DNA of 64,000 nucleotides. It comes from Niastella sp. OAS944. Lineage in GTDB: Bacteria; Bacteroidota; Bacteroidia; Chitinophagales; Chitinophagaceae. The DNA is taken from NCBI GenBank assembly GCA_024809215.1, contig JANUBW010000001.1:620001-684000 (forward strand), read 5' to 3'. Of the stretch, positions 28,924 through 38,503 are shown one piece after another. Position numbers and translations under genes: made by a program. Position 1 is the stretch's first letter; the number at the start of each line of letters is the position of its first letter. Under the pieces are notes generated by a model. It saw only the letters and a list, made by a program, of their open reading frames with translations, was not told where the DNA came from and ran no database searches.

Positions 28924-28957
28924 ACTGCTTTCTTTAAAAGGTCAGCAATGGGGTTTG

Positions 28958-29713
28958 TTACACACCGCTTACTTTAATGATGGCAAGGGCATTAAACGCT
29001 TTATTTTTTAAAGGTTTATTACCACCAACGTCTTCTATGAAGAAGTTGATGCCCAGTACCAGGAATAAAGGATGCGCACTGTTTGGCGTTAGGGTTACGC
29101 CCAGTTCAAATGCAGCCTGCTCTGTTTCGGTCAACGCCATTTGTTCTGATCTTTTGAATTGGGATACAGTAGTACCTTTTTCAAAGTCTACTTCCAACCC
29201 GGCCACATTCAGTTGATAATGGGTTGCTTCGGCAGGTGATGCTATCATTGTTTTGGAAACAAACGCTGGCAGCTTTACTACTGCATTACCCGTTGCGCGA
29301 TCGATTGTTGCTTCATAAGTGGGAAAAAAAGTAGAACTAAGCTTCCCTTTCAAATTGAATTCAAAACCGGTGAGCAATTCCGTTTCACCATCAAGCACGT
29401 TCTTTTTACCACGTGGATTGGTTACGTCGGCTTTTATCACCGCCTGCATTGTTTTTGAAAGACGGCTTGTTACCCTGCCGTCTGAAGCATTTTTTGCAAT
29501 TGGACGCAATGGAACACGCAATAGTTTGGCTGCATTTGCCGCTGAAGTAAACAGTGCCATTGTTTCCCGCACGCGCTCATACCTTTCGTCTGTGGCCATG
29601 CGACCTTTTACAACGGTATTTTTCTTACGTGCCTGGTAGCCGTCCTGTGTTTTTAAAAAAGTGAGGTTATCGATCGTTCCTTTCAATGGAATGATCCCAT
29701 CTTGCTTAGCCAT
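28958..29713 (-). CDS. Hypothetical Bacteroidota protein with conserved TI..LTF...G...R.K N-terminus
   Basis: 251 residues from ATG 29713. The opening IPLKGTIDNLTFLKTQDG then YQARKK, and MALFTSAANAAKLLRVPLRP, marks a family widespread in Bacteroidota and of unknown role. The rest is beta-rich and ends with LGINFFIEDVGGN and NALAIIKVSG, like a small structural or virion-associated protein. The gene at 30190 shares the N-terminal block, so the two are paralogues with different C-termini. It precedes the holin-like gene at 28735 on the same strand. Confidence 0.65.
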   Translation of the reverse strand: MAKQDGIIPLKGTIDNLTFLKTQDGYQARKKNTVVKGRMATDERYERVRETMALFTSAANAAKLLRVPLRPIAKNASDGRVTSRLSKTMQAVIKADVTNPRGKKNVLDGETELLTGFEFNLKGKLSSTFFPTYEATIDRATGNAVVKLPAFVSKTMIASPAEATHYQLNVAGLEVDFEKGTTVSQFKRSEQMALTETEQAAFELGVTLTPNSAHPLFLVLGINFFIEDVGGNKPLKNKAFNALAIIKVSGV

Positions 29714-30189
29714 AATAAAAGGCTTTAAAAGTTAATGAAAAGGCGGTTTGTTTAATAGGCACATCCCGTTGAAGCCTCCATCATGATGTTTTGCAATTGC
29801 ACAACAATGTTAGGAAGGCTTCAGATAACCCCTGGCCATTTTGGCCGTTTTGGCCATTTTGGCCATTTTGTTTCTTTTTAGCGCTTTTTGCGCCTTTGTC
29901 ATAAATAGTCGCAATTAGTCACAATTAAGAACCCATTAAATCTCGCAGTGAATTATTTTTAACTTGTGCAAGTACGTTATAAACCTTGAAAAAATGAGGA
30001 TGCCCAAGAAATGAAGGAAAGGAAACAGAAGCAGAAATAATAATATAAATTGAATAACACAAGCAACCACCATATAAAACAACTGTTTATTGATGCTGAA
30101 TGTGAACGCCCTTTCAAAATTTAAATGGGACATATTTTCCCGCCTGCAGATAATTTAATAACCTCAAAGCAGATATGATCGCAAAATAT
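29714..30189. other. Intergenic region with a 9-bp tandem repeat
   Basis: No supported gene in about 476 bases. It contains four 9-bp TGGCCATTT units at 29833-29868, a GCGC-TTTTT-GCGC hairpin at about 29881-29893, and two TAGTC.CAATTA copies at about 29907-29926. It lies upstream of the leftward 251-residue gene and may carry its promoter. Confidence 0.45.
29833..29868. repeat. Four tandem copies of a 9-bp unit (TGGCCATTT)
   Basis: Units start at 29833, 29842, 29851 and 29860; the second has G for A at position six. The first unit begins 120 bases upstream of the ATG at 29713. The nine-base spacing puts the TGGCCA palindromes nearly on one face of the helix, so they could be an operator array, though slippage expansion is as likely. 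Confidence 0.8.
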
Positions 30190-30975
30190 TTACAGCTGGA
30201 CGGTTTGCTGAATTATATGTGGGGCTAAAGACATTACTGTATGAGGGTATTGGCGTTTAAGCGGAGGTAAAAAATAAAACACCCGGTCTGCATGAAAGAC
30301 TCGACCAATATGAGAGCATTTCTTTTTTTGCGTGCGCGTCATCACTACTTCCACTACATCATCTTTTTCCTGTTCTTTTAACCACTTCATTGCCCACCCG
30401 TTCAATTCCTGGTAAAAGCACCGGCTGCGGCTTTGTGGCGGTAATTCACGATATAACTCCGATGCTATTGCTGACGCTTCGGCCAGTAGATCCGAATATT
30501 GTTGCTGTTGTTCCTTATGGACCTTGCGTTGTATGCTCTTGCTGGTTTTGGTTTGCCAGTAGTTAGTATCCTGTTTTATGTATGCCCGCTTTGATGCTGT
30601 TTGCTCTGAAACTGATGACTGTGCATCTCTTTTTTTATCAATGATTTGTTTTATATAACGCTCCCATAAAAACTGTCGAACCTCACATATTCCGATACCT
30701 TTTTTAAGCATAGTATATGCTTCACCGGTAAATGAGCGGTACATCCACGATTGCCGCCAGTAAACAGGTAATGAATTGTACAGGTAAGATCCTATTTTTG
30801 ATGCCTGCCCCATCACTGAAGCATTATGACGGGTGTTTTCAAACGCTGGAGAATAAAGCACTTTCCTTCTTGTAAGGCTGCTTTTTTTGCGCACAAAGTT
30901 CCTACCTTCCATCATATAGAAGGTAAGCTTACCTATGGTCCTTTGTATGCGAAATGGTGCAAAAGCTTCAGCCAT
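30190..30975 (-). CDS. Hypothetical protein, N-terminal paralogue of the gene at 28958
   Basis: 261 residues from ATG 30975. The N-terminal block (about 8-95: FRIQRTIGKLTFYMMEG, NFVRKKSSLTRR, FENTRHNASVMGQASKIG) aligns with that of the protein at 28958. The remainder is basic and helical (KRAYIKQDTNYWQTKTSKS, RKVHKEQQQQYSDLLAEA) and contains QLNGW-like Trp-rich patches. High Lys/Arg/Gln content suggests nucleic-acid or surface contact. No known fold recognised. Confidence 0.6.
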   Translation of the reverse strand: MAEAFAPFRIQRTIGKLTFYMMEGRNFVRKKSSLTRRKVLYSPAFENTRHNASVMGQASKIGSYLYNSLPVYWRQSWMYRSFTGEAYTMLKKGIGICEVRQFLWERYIKQIIDKKRDAQSSVSEQTASKRAYIKQDTNYWQTKTSKSIQRKVHKEQQQQYSDLLAEASAIASELYRELPPQSRSRCFYQELNGWAMKWLKEQEKDDVVEVVMTRTQKKKCSHIGRVFHADRVFYFLPPLKRQYPHTVMSLAPHIIQQTVQL

Positions 30976-31232
30976 GTAATAAAATTAGCAATAATATTAA
31001 TTAACAGACAAAACTTATGCCTTTTAATATCCAGGCAAGGCACGTCACACTGCGTACCAAAAACACCTTTCAGGAATGACTACATTTAGAAAATGCGCTT
31101 TAAATAGCGGTGATACTGGGATCAGCCTAAGGACATCCTGCGTTCAGCATGGGTAAAACCAGTTATGGATGGTGGAGTCGTAAACTTTCCACTCAACCTG
31201 CGGGCCGAAAGAGTGCCGCTGGCATAGCAGCA

Positions 31233-31715
31233 TTAGTCAAGTGCTTTCTTTATCATTTTTAATGCCTTTTCCGGTTCAACTATGCCAAGCGCAGAAAAAA
31301 TCTTTCCATCAACCTTATTATAATTAATAAAAAACTCTTCCAGCTGACCATTATGCTCCTTACCTAACTGATCGATCGTTTCAATAAGCGCATAAGTTAT
31401 AGAACCGGTTGGCACACAAAAGTACCGGTCATTACGAACAGCTTTCTCTCCCTTTTCTTGTTGTTCCGCCTTCAATGCACCGATAATACGGCAGGAAAGA
31501 TGTGCTCCGGTAAAGCTGGCAAATTCTGAAAGTACTAGCGCATCAAGGGGATCACCATCCTCTCCTGCTGTTCCCGATATGAACCCAAAATCATACGGGA
31601 AGACCATCCCTAATGGAAGAAGCCGTTTTAACTTGAAAATCTTCTCTTTAGGATCGAATTTGAACTTAGCCTGCGTAGCTCTTGGCGATTCAATAACCAC
31701 TTCAATAGTCTGCAT
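31233..31715 (-). CDS. ppa: Family I inorganic pyrophosphatase
   Basis: Hydrolyses pyrophosphate to phosphate in the cytoplasm. 160 residues from ATG 31715, slightly shorter than the usual 175. The signature DGDPLDALVL (about 53-62) supplies the metal aspartates, preceded by VFPYDFGFISGT. Later family positions are RNDRYFCVPT and LEEFFINYNKVDGK. Essential metals are Mg2+. Bacteroidota often carry a second copy, so this may be an accessory one. Single gene. Confidence 0.9.
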   Translation of the reverse strand: MQTIEVVIESPRATQAKFKFDPKEKIFKLKRLLPLGMVFPYDFGFISGTAGEDGDPLDALVLSEFASFTGAHLSCRIIGALKAEQQEKGEKAVRNDRYFCVPTGSITYALIETIDQLGKEHNGQLEEFFINYNKVDGKIFSALGIVEPEKALKMIKKALD

Positions 31716-31781
31716 ATATTTTTATTGATCACTGCAAAAATCTTTCCTGGCCTATGGTGCATTTTTTGAAGCAGTTTATCT

Positions 31782-32291
31782 ATGGATTGGCTTATTCAAT
31801 TATTTGGAGAAGGAAAAGAGCTTACGGCGCTTCAAATGAGTGTTCGTGGCTTAACCATCTTTTTAATTGCTTTGCTGCTTATTCGTGTTTCGGGCAGGCG
31901 ATCATTTGGTTTACATACGCCCCTTGATAATATTGTAACTATTCTATTGGGCGCTATTTTAAGCAGAGCAGTAGTTGGAGCTTCACCATTTTTACCAATT
32001 ATTTGTTGTTGCATTGTAATTGTAGTTATTCATCGCTTACTCGGCATGCTTATTTCCCGCCACGAAGCCATAAGCAAAATACTGGAAGGAGAAAAAATAT
32101 TACTTTTTAAAGATGGACAGTTTATAGAAAAAAACATGAAGAAAGCGCAGGTGTGTAAAGAGAATATAATTCAGGGCATTCGGGAGTCGGCATTAACCGA
32201 AGATCTGGAAAAAATTGAAAGGGTTTATATGGAACGCAATGGCGTACTAAGTATTATTGAAAAACAGCAAACTGGTGAAGACGCGCACTAA
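31782..32291 (+). CDS. DUF421 (YetF-like) membrane protein
   Basis: 169 residues from ATG 31782. Three membrane segments (about 19-40, 48-68, 70-90) followed by a cytoplasmic domain with the family hallmark LEGEKILLFKDGQFIEKNMK and ESALTEDLEKIERVYMERNG. DUF421 proteins are envelope proteins of unknown function, linked in Bacillus to spore or stress biology. Divergent from the pyrophosphatase gene 66 bases away. Confidence 0.88.
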   Translation: MDWLIQLFGEGKELTALQMSVRGLTIFLIALLLIRVSGRRSFGLHTPLDNIVTILLGAILSRAVVGASPFLPIICCCIVIVVIHRLLGMLISRHEAISKILEGEKILLFKDGQFIEKNMKKAQVCKENIIQGIRESALTEDLEKIERVYMERNGVLSIIEKQQTGEDAH

Positions 32292-32516
32292 TAAAGACCC
32301 TTACCCATTGTAGACATTACAGATGTACTTTTTTACAGCGGTTATAATACAAACAAGCCCCCTTCTTATCCTGAAAAAACAAATTCCCCCTTTACACAAA
32401 TCGCATCTTACTTTTTTATACATTTGGGCTCCCGTCTATACACTCCCTTCCTTATTGAAGCCTTTTTTATACTCTCTGTGAACGCCGCTATTTATTAACC
32501 TGTAAATCGCCGGGTT

Positions 32517-34961
32517 ATGGCTTACAAACTATCTGCTTTGAAAGGTGCGCCTGTTGCCATCACTTTTTTCTGTTGCCTGTTGAGTTATATTGTTGCTGCA
32601 CAGTCGAGGGTAAAAGGCCGGGTATTAAATACCAGTGGTGAACCGCTGGTCAATGCAAGCGTAATGTTATTAAGATCGGGCGATTCGTCGCTGATCAAAG
32701 GTATGATGACCACCCAGGAAGGACGATTCAGCTTCGACAAAGTAGCTTCCGGCAGCTACCTCGTTACATCTACTTTTATTGGCTATAGGCAGGTTTCTTC
32801 TAATGTTTTTGTTGCCAATAACGATCATATTGAATTGCCGCCGCTAAGGCTTTCGCAAAAAGAAGAAAAATTATCAAACGTTACCATCGCTGCGCGCAAA
32901 CCGCTTATTGAGCAAACCATCGACCGGCTGGTAATCAATGTTGCCGGAAACATTACCGCCTCGGGCTCTACTGCGCTCGACATACTCGAACGTTCGCCCG
33001 GGGTAATAGTTGACCGGCAAAATAATTCCATTGCCATTAATGGTAAAGATGGCGTTGTAGTAATGATGAATGGAAGAATTAACCGCATACCGATATCGTC
33101 GCTGGTGCCCATGCTCGAAGGCATGTCTGCCGACAAAATAGAAAAAATTGAACTCATCACCACCCCACCCGCCTCGCTGGATGCTGAAGGCAATGCAGGT
33201 TATATAAACATTGTTATAAAAAGAAATACGCAATACGGCACCAACGGCTCTTATTCACTTACTGGCGGCTATAGCCGGGGCATCATTGGACTTGGTTCCA
33301 TTAATTTCAACCACCGCAAAAACCGGTTCAACCTGTATGGCGATTATTCGTATAATGTTGATCACACCAAACAGTTCTTTTCATTTTACCATGCAGTTTC
33401 CAACGAGGGTAAATTCCTGGAGAATTCTTCCATATCGAACAGGCGGCCAATGACAGACGTTCACGATGGCAAATTAGGTTTTGATTACGAGCTCAATAAA
33501 AAAACAATCGTGGGCGCCCTGGTAACAATTTACAATCGCCGCTGGATAATGGATGCCGATAATAATTCAAAGAACTACATCAACGAGCTGCCCGATACGC
33601 TGGTGAACCTTTTTATACATGAATTTCATTCAACTGCCAGTGTGGATATTAATGCGAACCTGCAACAAACGTATAAGGAAGGCAATAAGCTGCTGGTGAA
33701 CCTTGACTATATGCATTATAACGATGAAAACCCCGTTGACTATGACAATAGGTACTTTGATAGTAAAGGTATGTTTTTGAAAGAGGAAGATATGAAGAGC
33801 AGTAAGACCACCCCTATTGATCTTTGGATTGCAGCACTTGACTATAGTAAGAATTTGAATAAAAAGTTACAATGGGAAGCCGGCGCTAAATTCACCATCT
33901 CGCGTTTTACAAACGAAGTGCGTATAGACAGGTTGCAGCAGAACAACTGGACCATCGACGAAGCGCTTAGTGCTAACTGGAAGTTGAATGAAAATATTTC
34001 TGCGGCTTATTCATCATTAAGCTGGACGGTAAGCGCCAAAACCAAAATGAAACTTGGTTTGCGGTATGAACATACCAATTCGAACCTGGGAACAGAAAAA
34101 GAAAAGGACATTGTAGACAGGCATTATGGAAGATTGTTCCCAAGCTTCTTTTTCACTCATACAATAGATGAGAACAATTCGGCCGGTTTTTCCTATAGCC
34201 GAAGAATAACCAGGCCTACATTCTGGAACCTGGCTCCTTTTGTAATTTTTATGGACCCCAATACTTATTTTTCGGGCAACCCGGGCTTACAGCCTTCTAT
34301 AGGTGATAATATAAACCTGAACTATACCTGGAAAAAGAAAATACTCTCTATGTCGTTCAGCTATGAAGCCGACCCCATCACCAATTTTTCGCCCAAGCTA
34401 GACTCTATTAATAATAAAGAAACACTGGCTGCCGAAAACCAGGATAACAGAAAAATGGTGACCATCAGTTTGTCGCTACCCTTTACCGTAACCAAGTGGT
34501 GGACTATGCAGCTGAATTTAAATGGAAGTTTTCAGCAGATCAACGGCTGGTATAATGAACAGCCATTACGCCTCGAGAATAAGAATTTGAATTTGTCGGG
34601 CCAGCAGGTGTTTACCCTACCCAAAGACTTTTCGTTATCGCTCTCTGGTTTTTACAACTCGGGCGGTTTATTTGGTGTATACCGGTTCCCTCCGGTTGGC
34701 TCGCTCGATGCCGGTATTCAGAAAAAACTGGCCAGTATAAAAACGACGTTACGGCTCAACTTCAGCAATATTTTCAATACGATGGTATATAAACCAGAGA
34801 TCAATCAGCCAGATAAAAACCTGATCACAAGCGCAGAATTGATCTTTACCCGCCCGGCCGTAAAGCTTACCCTTACCCGAACTTTTGGTAACGACCAGGT
34901 AAAGGCCAAAAGGAACCGGAGCGCAGGCAATGAGGAAGAAAAAGAAAGGCTAAGGCTTTAA
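32517..34961 (+). CDS. TonB-dependent-receptor-like outer-membrane protein (OMP_b-brl_3 type)
   Basis: 814 residues from ATG 32517. Signal peptide (ITFFCCLLSYIVAAQ), a carboxypeptidase-regulatory-like domain (about 33-115: RVKGRVLNTSGEPLVNASVM), a TonB plug (about 135-225: DILERSPGVIVDRQNN, IEKIELITTPPASLDAEGNA) and a large beta barrel (about 235-800). No STN domain and no sigma/FecR genes nearby, and the C-terminal end is a charged tail (RNRSAGNEEEKERLRL) instead of an aromatic barrel strand, which is atypical. It is an importer or surface protein, with unknown ligand; this type often lacks a SusD. Confidence 0.88.
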   Translation: MAYKLSALKGAPVAITFFCCLLSYIVAAQSRVKGRVLNTSGEPLVNASVMLLRSGDSSLIKGMMTTQEGRFSFDKVASGSYLVTSTFIGYRQVSSNVFVANNDHIELPPLRLSQKEEKLSNVTIAARKPLIEQTIDRLVINVAGNITASGSTALDILERSPGVIVDRQNNSIAINGKDGVVVMMNGRINRIPISSLVPMLEGMSADKIEKIELITTPPASLDAEGNAGYINIVIKRNTQYGTNGSYSLTGGYSRGIIGLGSINFNHRKNRFNLYGDYSYNVDHTKQFFSFYHAVSNEGKFLENSSISNRRPMTDVHDGKLGFDYELNKKTIVGALVTIYNRRWIMDADNNSKNYINELPDTLVNLFIHEFHSTASVDINANLQQTYKEGNKLLVNLDYMHYNDENPVDYDNRYFDSKGMFLKEEDMKSSKTTPIDLWIAALDYSKNLNKKLQWEAGAKFTISRFTNEVRIDRLQQNNWTIDEALSANWKLNENISAAYSSLSWTVSAKTKMKLGLRYEHTNSNLGTEKEKDIVDRHYGRLFPSFFFTHTIDENNSAGFSYSRRITRPTFWNLAPFVIFMDPNTYFSGNPGLQPSIGDNINLNYTWKKKILSMSFSYEADPITNFSPKLDSINNKETLAAENQDNRKMVTISLSLPFTVTKWWTMQLNLNGSFQQINGWYNEQPLRLENKNLNLSGQQVFTLPKDFSLSLSGFYNSGGLFGVYRFPPVGSLDAGIQKKLASIKTTLRLNFSNIFNTMVYKPEINQPDKNLITSAELIFTRPAVKLTLTRTFGNDQVKAKRNRSAGNEEEKERLRL

Positions 34962-34988
34962 CGGCCGTTATATAATACATTGATCGGG

Positions 34989-36035
34989 TTACATTGCAGA
35001 CCTTTTAAACCGCTTTTGTAAAACGATAGAGGCCACTTTATCTGCTTCCACTTTACCTATACTGCTATTATTAAGCATAACGATGCACAGATCATCATCT
35101 GGATAGAACTTGAACTCAGTAACGAAACCAGGCACACCGCCGGGATGAGAAATACATTTTCTTCCGTAAGAAGAAAAACTGAACCACCCATAACCGTATA
35201 ACCAGTTGCGCGGCTGAAATGCGTTTTCCCGTGTGGAATCAGTAATTATTTTTTTAGCGTACAACCCCTTATACCATTTGTACAGGTCCATTGCAGAAGA
35301 ATACATAGAACCGCAACCAGGTGCATAGGTTGAGTCAAAATCTTCTACCACTATTTTTTTTCCAACGTTGCGGTGACCAACTGATTTATCAGCAGTTTTC
35401 AGATTTTTAAAATCAAACCCCGAATTGGTCATTTGCAGTGGCTCAAAAATAAGTTCCCGCACCACGGTCTCATATTTTTTTTGGGTCATCTTTTCAATGA
35501 TATAAGCCAGTAAAATGTAATTTGAGTTGGAATAGGTAAATTGATCACCCTTTTTTATTGTAGCCCGTTCATTTTTAAACCAGGAGATCAATTCCCCAAT
35601 TGAAACCGGAGGTGCTGAATCGGGTAAATTCTGTATAGCAGGTACTTCCAGATAGTCCTTTATACCTGAACGATGGGTAAGCAATGCATCAATTGTAATG
35701 CTATCGCCCCGGGGAAAATCAGGAATATATTTGGATAATGGATCATGTAGTTTTATTAATCCGCATTCTGCAAGATGCAAGATAACAGTGGCAGTAAATG
35801 GTTTTGTTGTTGAACCTATTCTGTAAAGTGTTGCAGTATCGTTAAGGGTATGCTCACGTACATTCTTGTACCCATATCCCTTATAAAGTATTACATTATT
35901 TTTATAAACAACAAGTGCAGTGCCATTAAATACGCCCGGCCGGCTTAAATACTTGTCAAGCTTTTCCGAAACAGACTGACCATTGCCCCCAACAAAATAA
36001 AATGCCAGAAATAGAACACAAAGCAATTTCTTCAT
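34989..36035 (-). CDS. Secreted serine hydrolase, class C beta-lactamase family
   Basis: 348 residues from ATG 36035 with a signal peptide (LLCVLFLAFYFVGGNGQ). The penicillin-binding motifs are present: SxxK as STTK (about residue 75), YxN as YSNSNY (about 171) and a HPGG motif near 294 replacing KTG. The family includes D-aminopeptidases, esterases and beta-lactamases; the substrate cannot be told from sequence. A convergent outer-membrane protein gene ends 28 bases away. Confidence 0.9.
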   Translation of the reverse strand: MKKLLCVLFLAFYFVGGNGQSVSEKLDKYLSRPGVFNGTALVVYKNNVILYKGYGYKNVREHTLNDTATLYRIGSTTKPFTATVILHLAECGLIKLHDPLSKYIPDFPRGDSITIDALLTHRSGIKDYLEVPAIQNLPDSAPPVSIGELISWFKNERATIKKGDQFTYSNSNYILLAYIIEKMTQKKYETVVRELIFEPLQMTNSGFDFKNLKTADKSVGHRNVGKKIVVEDFDSTYAPGCGSMYSSAMDLYKWYKGLYAKKIITDSTRENAFQPRNWLYGYGWFSFSSYGRKCISHPGGVPGFVTEFKFYPDDDLCIVMLNNSSIGKVEADKVASIVLQKRFKRSAM

Positions 36036-36137
36036 AAGAATTCATTTGTTAGCTGAAACCCGATTTTCGGATGTTCTTTCCTGAAGATAAATAATTGTGT
36101 ATGGGAAATGGTAAGCCCTAATATATTTAAGGTAATT

Positions 36138-37577
36138 TTAGCGTGCTTTTAAAGATACCTTTCGCTTATTGGTTATATCCTCTGCATTAAAGTCAACACT
36201 ACCGTTATTAAATACAAAGGTAAATTTATACAGATTGATGCTGGAGAGGCTGTTATATTCAACATGAAGTTTGTTATTTTCCCAGTAACTCCTGAGTGCA
36301 ACGGGTAAACCGAACAAATGTTCCTGACCTATTACATACCGGTTACCCATGCCCATTGCCATTCTTTGTTTGCCGCCATCTTCAAGGTCGAGAATAAGAT
36401 AATAGTCATTACTTCCCTTTTCGAACCGGAAAGCAGTTATCTCAAGGTCATTTTTTTCGAACCTATAGGTTTTATTGAGCATAGCTGCTGAAAAATTGTT
36501 TTTCCTGGCGCTACCTGTGTCGGGCAGTTGTAGCTGTTTAACGAGCTGCTGCAACTCAGCATAATGGTTTTCCTTAGGTTTATAGTCTGCCAGGGCATTC
36601 ACCACCAGGTTGTCCATATCACCGGCGTCAAATCCGCCGCCAGTGGCTACGATGATCGTATTTTTATCTTTCAGCACAAACATGCGCTGCCCGCCCCTAC
36701 CCATAGCCTGTATTTCATGTGGGTTCTCACTATCGAGCCACCAGCCATACCCATACGATTCTGTCTTGTGCACAAAATACTGGGGTTGAATCTTTTGTAG
36801 CCATGTAGAAGCAACAACCTGTTTGCCGTTCCATTTACCATTGTTCAATATTAAAGAACCAAGCTTAGCTAAATCATAAGGACGCATATACAGATCGCCC
36901 CAGCCATGGTTGACGCCTTGTTTGTTCTCATCCCAATACGTAGTACCAAACTGTAGTACATTGAACAGGTACTTCTTTGCGAATTCATGGCACTTCATTT
37001 TCGTGGCCCTTTGCAATATTTCTGCAAGCAGGTAAAAGTTACCGCTGCAGTAAGAAAATCTTTCACCCGGTTTTGATGAGAAAGGAAGCGCAAACATAAA
37101 CCCGGCCCAGTCTACCTGCTGTTGCATTTGCTCCAGTTCTTTTTCCCCATGGGCCCAACTGCATTGAAAACCCGATGCCATGCTCAACAGGTCTTTTATT
37201 GTAAGCAGCTTAAGCGTATCGTTCTTTATGGTATACTCTGGAAAATATTTCATTACCGCATCCTGCTCACTTGTAATAAATCCTTTGTCAATGGCAATGC
37301 CTATAAGGAGCGACATAACACTTTTGGTAACCGAAGCCAGATCATGGGCGTACTGTTGCCTGTAAGGATAAAAGGCCGCATCGAGCACCACCTGATTGTT
37401 CCTGATGATCAAAAGGCTATGGATATTGGTACCGGCCTGTTGTAACGCTTTGATACCATTTGCGAGGGTAAGCGAGCTCATACCCTGCGCTTCTGGCGGT
37501 GCTATCTTCCAGGGATTTTTTTGACAATAACAGTTAACAACACTATTAAGAAGCAGTAAAAGCAGGAAGTTTTTCAT
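36138..37577 (-). CDS. Secreted serine hydrolase, beta-lactamase family with C-terminal beta domain
   Basis: 479 residues from ATG 37577, signal peptide (NFLLLLLLNSVVNCYC). Catalytic motifs SVTK (about 86) and YCSGNF (about 174), with GRGGQ near 293 in the KTG position. The last 120 residues form a lipocalin-like beta domain (NKTYRFEKNDLEITAFRFE, GLPVALRSYWENNKLHVEYN), seen in several secreted family members. Its start codon overlaps the stop of the GlxA-type regulator by four bases, so both are made from one transcript. Confidence 0.9.
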   Translation of the reverse strand: MKNFLLLLLLNSVVNCYCQKNPWKIAPPEAQGMSSLTLANGIKALQQAGTNIHSLLIIRNNQVVLDAAFYPYRQQYAHDLASVTKSVMSLLIGIAIDKGFITSEQDAVMKYFPEYTIKNDTLKLLTIKDLLSMASGFQCSWAHGEKELEQMQQQVDWAGFMFALPFSSKPGERFSYCSGNFYLLAEILQRATKMKCHEFAKKYLFNVLQFGTTYWDENKQGVNHGWGDLYMRPYDLAKLGSLILNNGKWNGKQVVASTWLQKIQPQYFVHKTESYGYGWWLDSENPHEIQAMGRGGQRMFVLKDKNTIIVATGGGFDAGDMDNLVVNALADYKPKENHYAELQQLVKQLQLPDTGSARKNNFSAAMLNKTYRFEKNDLEITAFRFEKGSNDYYLILDLEDGGKQRMAMGMGNRYVIGQEHLFGLPVALRSYWENNKLHVEYNSLSSINLYKFTFVFNNGSVDFNAEDITNKRKVSLKAR

Positions 37578-38503
37578 GTGCGTCGGGAATTGTTTTTTAA
37601 AATGCGCTGCAGCTGCCGGGCGGTTTTAAATCCGCAGCGCGCTGCTATATATTCAATCGTATAATTTGGATTGTTAAGCATCGTCCTTGCCAGCTCCAGT
37701 CTTAAAAGCGTTACATATTCAAGTATGGTGGTGCCGGTCTTTTCTTTAAACACCCGGCTCAGGTTCCTTGGGCTCATCGCAACCATCTTCGCCAGGTAAG
37801 CAATGGAGTTCTCTTCTGCCAAATGCTCTATAAGATGATCCTGTACCAAATGTATGTTTGGATTGATATGATTACGATAATCGAGGTAAACACTTTGCTG
37901 TGTATGGTTGTGGCTTCTGCGGTGGTATACAACCAGCCCACGCGCCACCTTATGCGTAAACAAGGCGTCCTTCAACTCTTCCAGTATAGCCAGCGAAAGA
38001 TCGATACCGGCGCTGATGCCCGCGCTGGTATATACATTGTTGCTTTTCTTGAATAAAATATCGGTTAGTACCTGTGCCTCGGGAAAGGTTTGCTGTAGCG
38101 CTTCTATTCTTCGCCAATGGGTAGTGCATTCGGTGTTTTTCAACAGGCCCGCGTAACCTAACGCAAAGGCTCCATTACAAACCGAACAAATAAACGTACC
38201 ATTATCGGAACATTGTTTCAACCATTTAAAGAACGTATGCTGTGTTTTAAAAGCAATGCTACTAACATATTCATAATTCATACCCGGCACAAACAGATAA
38301 TCGCCGTGGGCCAGGGTAGCTTCACTAAAGTGGCTTACCTTACCAAACGGAAGCCCCGATGAACTAACGCTGGTTTCTTCCAAACAATAAAATTCAAGCT
38401 CCGCTTCGAAGCCATTGTACCTGGCTTCGGTAAACACCTGTACAGGCCCGGCCAGATCGAGTATTTCTACAGCTGGTGGTACTATAAACGCTATTCTTTT
38501 CAT
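37574..38503 (-). CDS. GlxA-type transcriptional regulator (DJ-1/PfpI plus AraC HTH)
   Basis: 309 residues from ATG 38503. The N-terminal DJ-1/PfpI-like domain (about 1-185) has the nucleophile-elbow Cys in SVCNGAFALGYAGLL, and AGISAGIDLSLAILEEL. The C-terminal AraC domain (about 215-309) has two helix-turn-helix units (IAYLAKMVAMSPRNLSRVFK, IEYIAARCGFKTARQLQRIL). It probably regulates the co-transcribed serine hydrolase, whose ATG overlaps its stop as ATGA. The GlxA subfamily often responds to quaternary amines, but this cannot be inferred here. Confidence 0.9.
   Translation of the reverse strand: MKRIAFIVPPAVEILDLAGPVQVFTEARYNGFEAELEFYCLEETSVSSSGLPFGKVSHFSEATLAHGDYLFVPGMNYEYVSSIAFKTQHTFFKWLKQCSDNGTFICSVCNGAFALGYAGLLKNTECTTHWRRIEALQQTFPEAQVLTDILFKKSNNVYTSAGISAGIDLSLAILEELKDALFTHKVARGLVVYHRRSHNHTQQSVYLDYRNHINPNIHLVQDHLIEHLAEENSIAYLAKMVAMSPRNLSRVFKEKTGTTILEYVTLLRLELARTMLNNPNYTIEYIAARCGFKTARQLQRILKNNSRRT

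Noticed and set aside
29833-29868. Tandem repeat as a CRISPR array
   Set aside because: Units are nine bases with no spacers and no cas genes nearby.
29936-30133. Minus-strand frame of 65 codons with a hydrophobic middle
   Set aside because: The DNA is AT-rich and non-coding in character; hydrophobic codons arise easily there. No conserved motif and no spacing to neighbours.
31089-31232. Short frame reading MGKTSYGWWSRKLSTQPAGR
   Set aside because: No similarity recognised and it overlaps the end of the pyrophosphatase gene in another frame.
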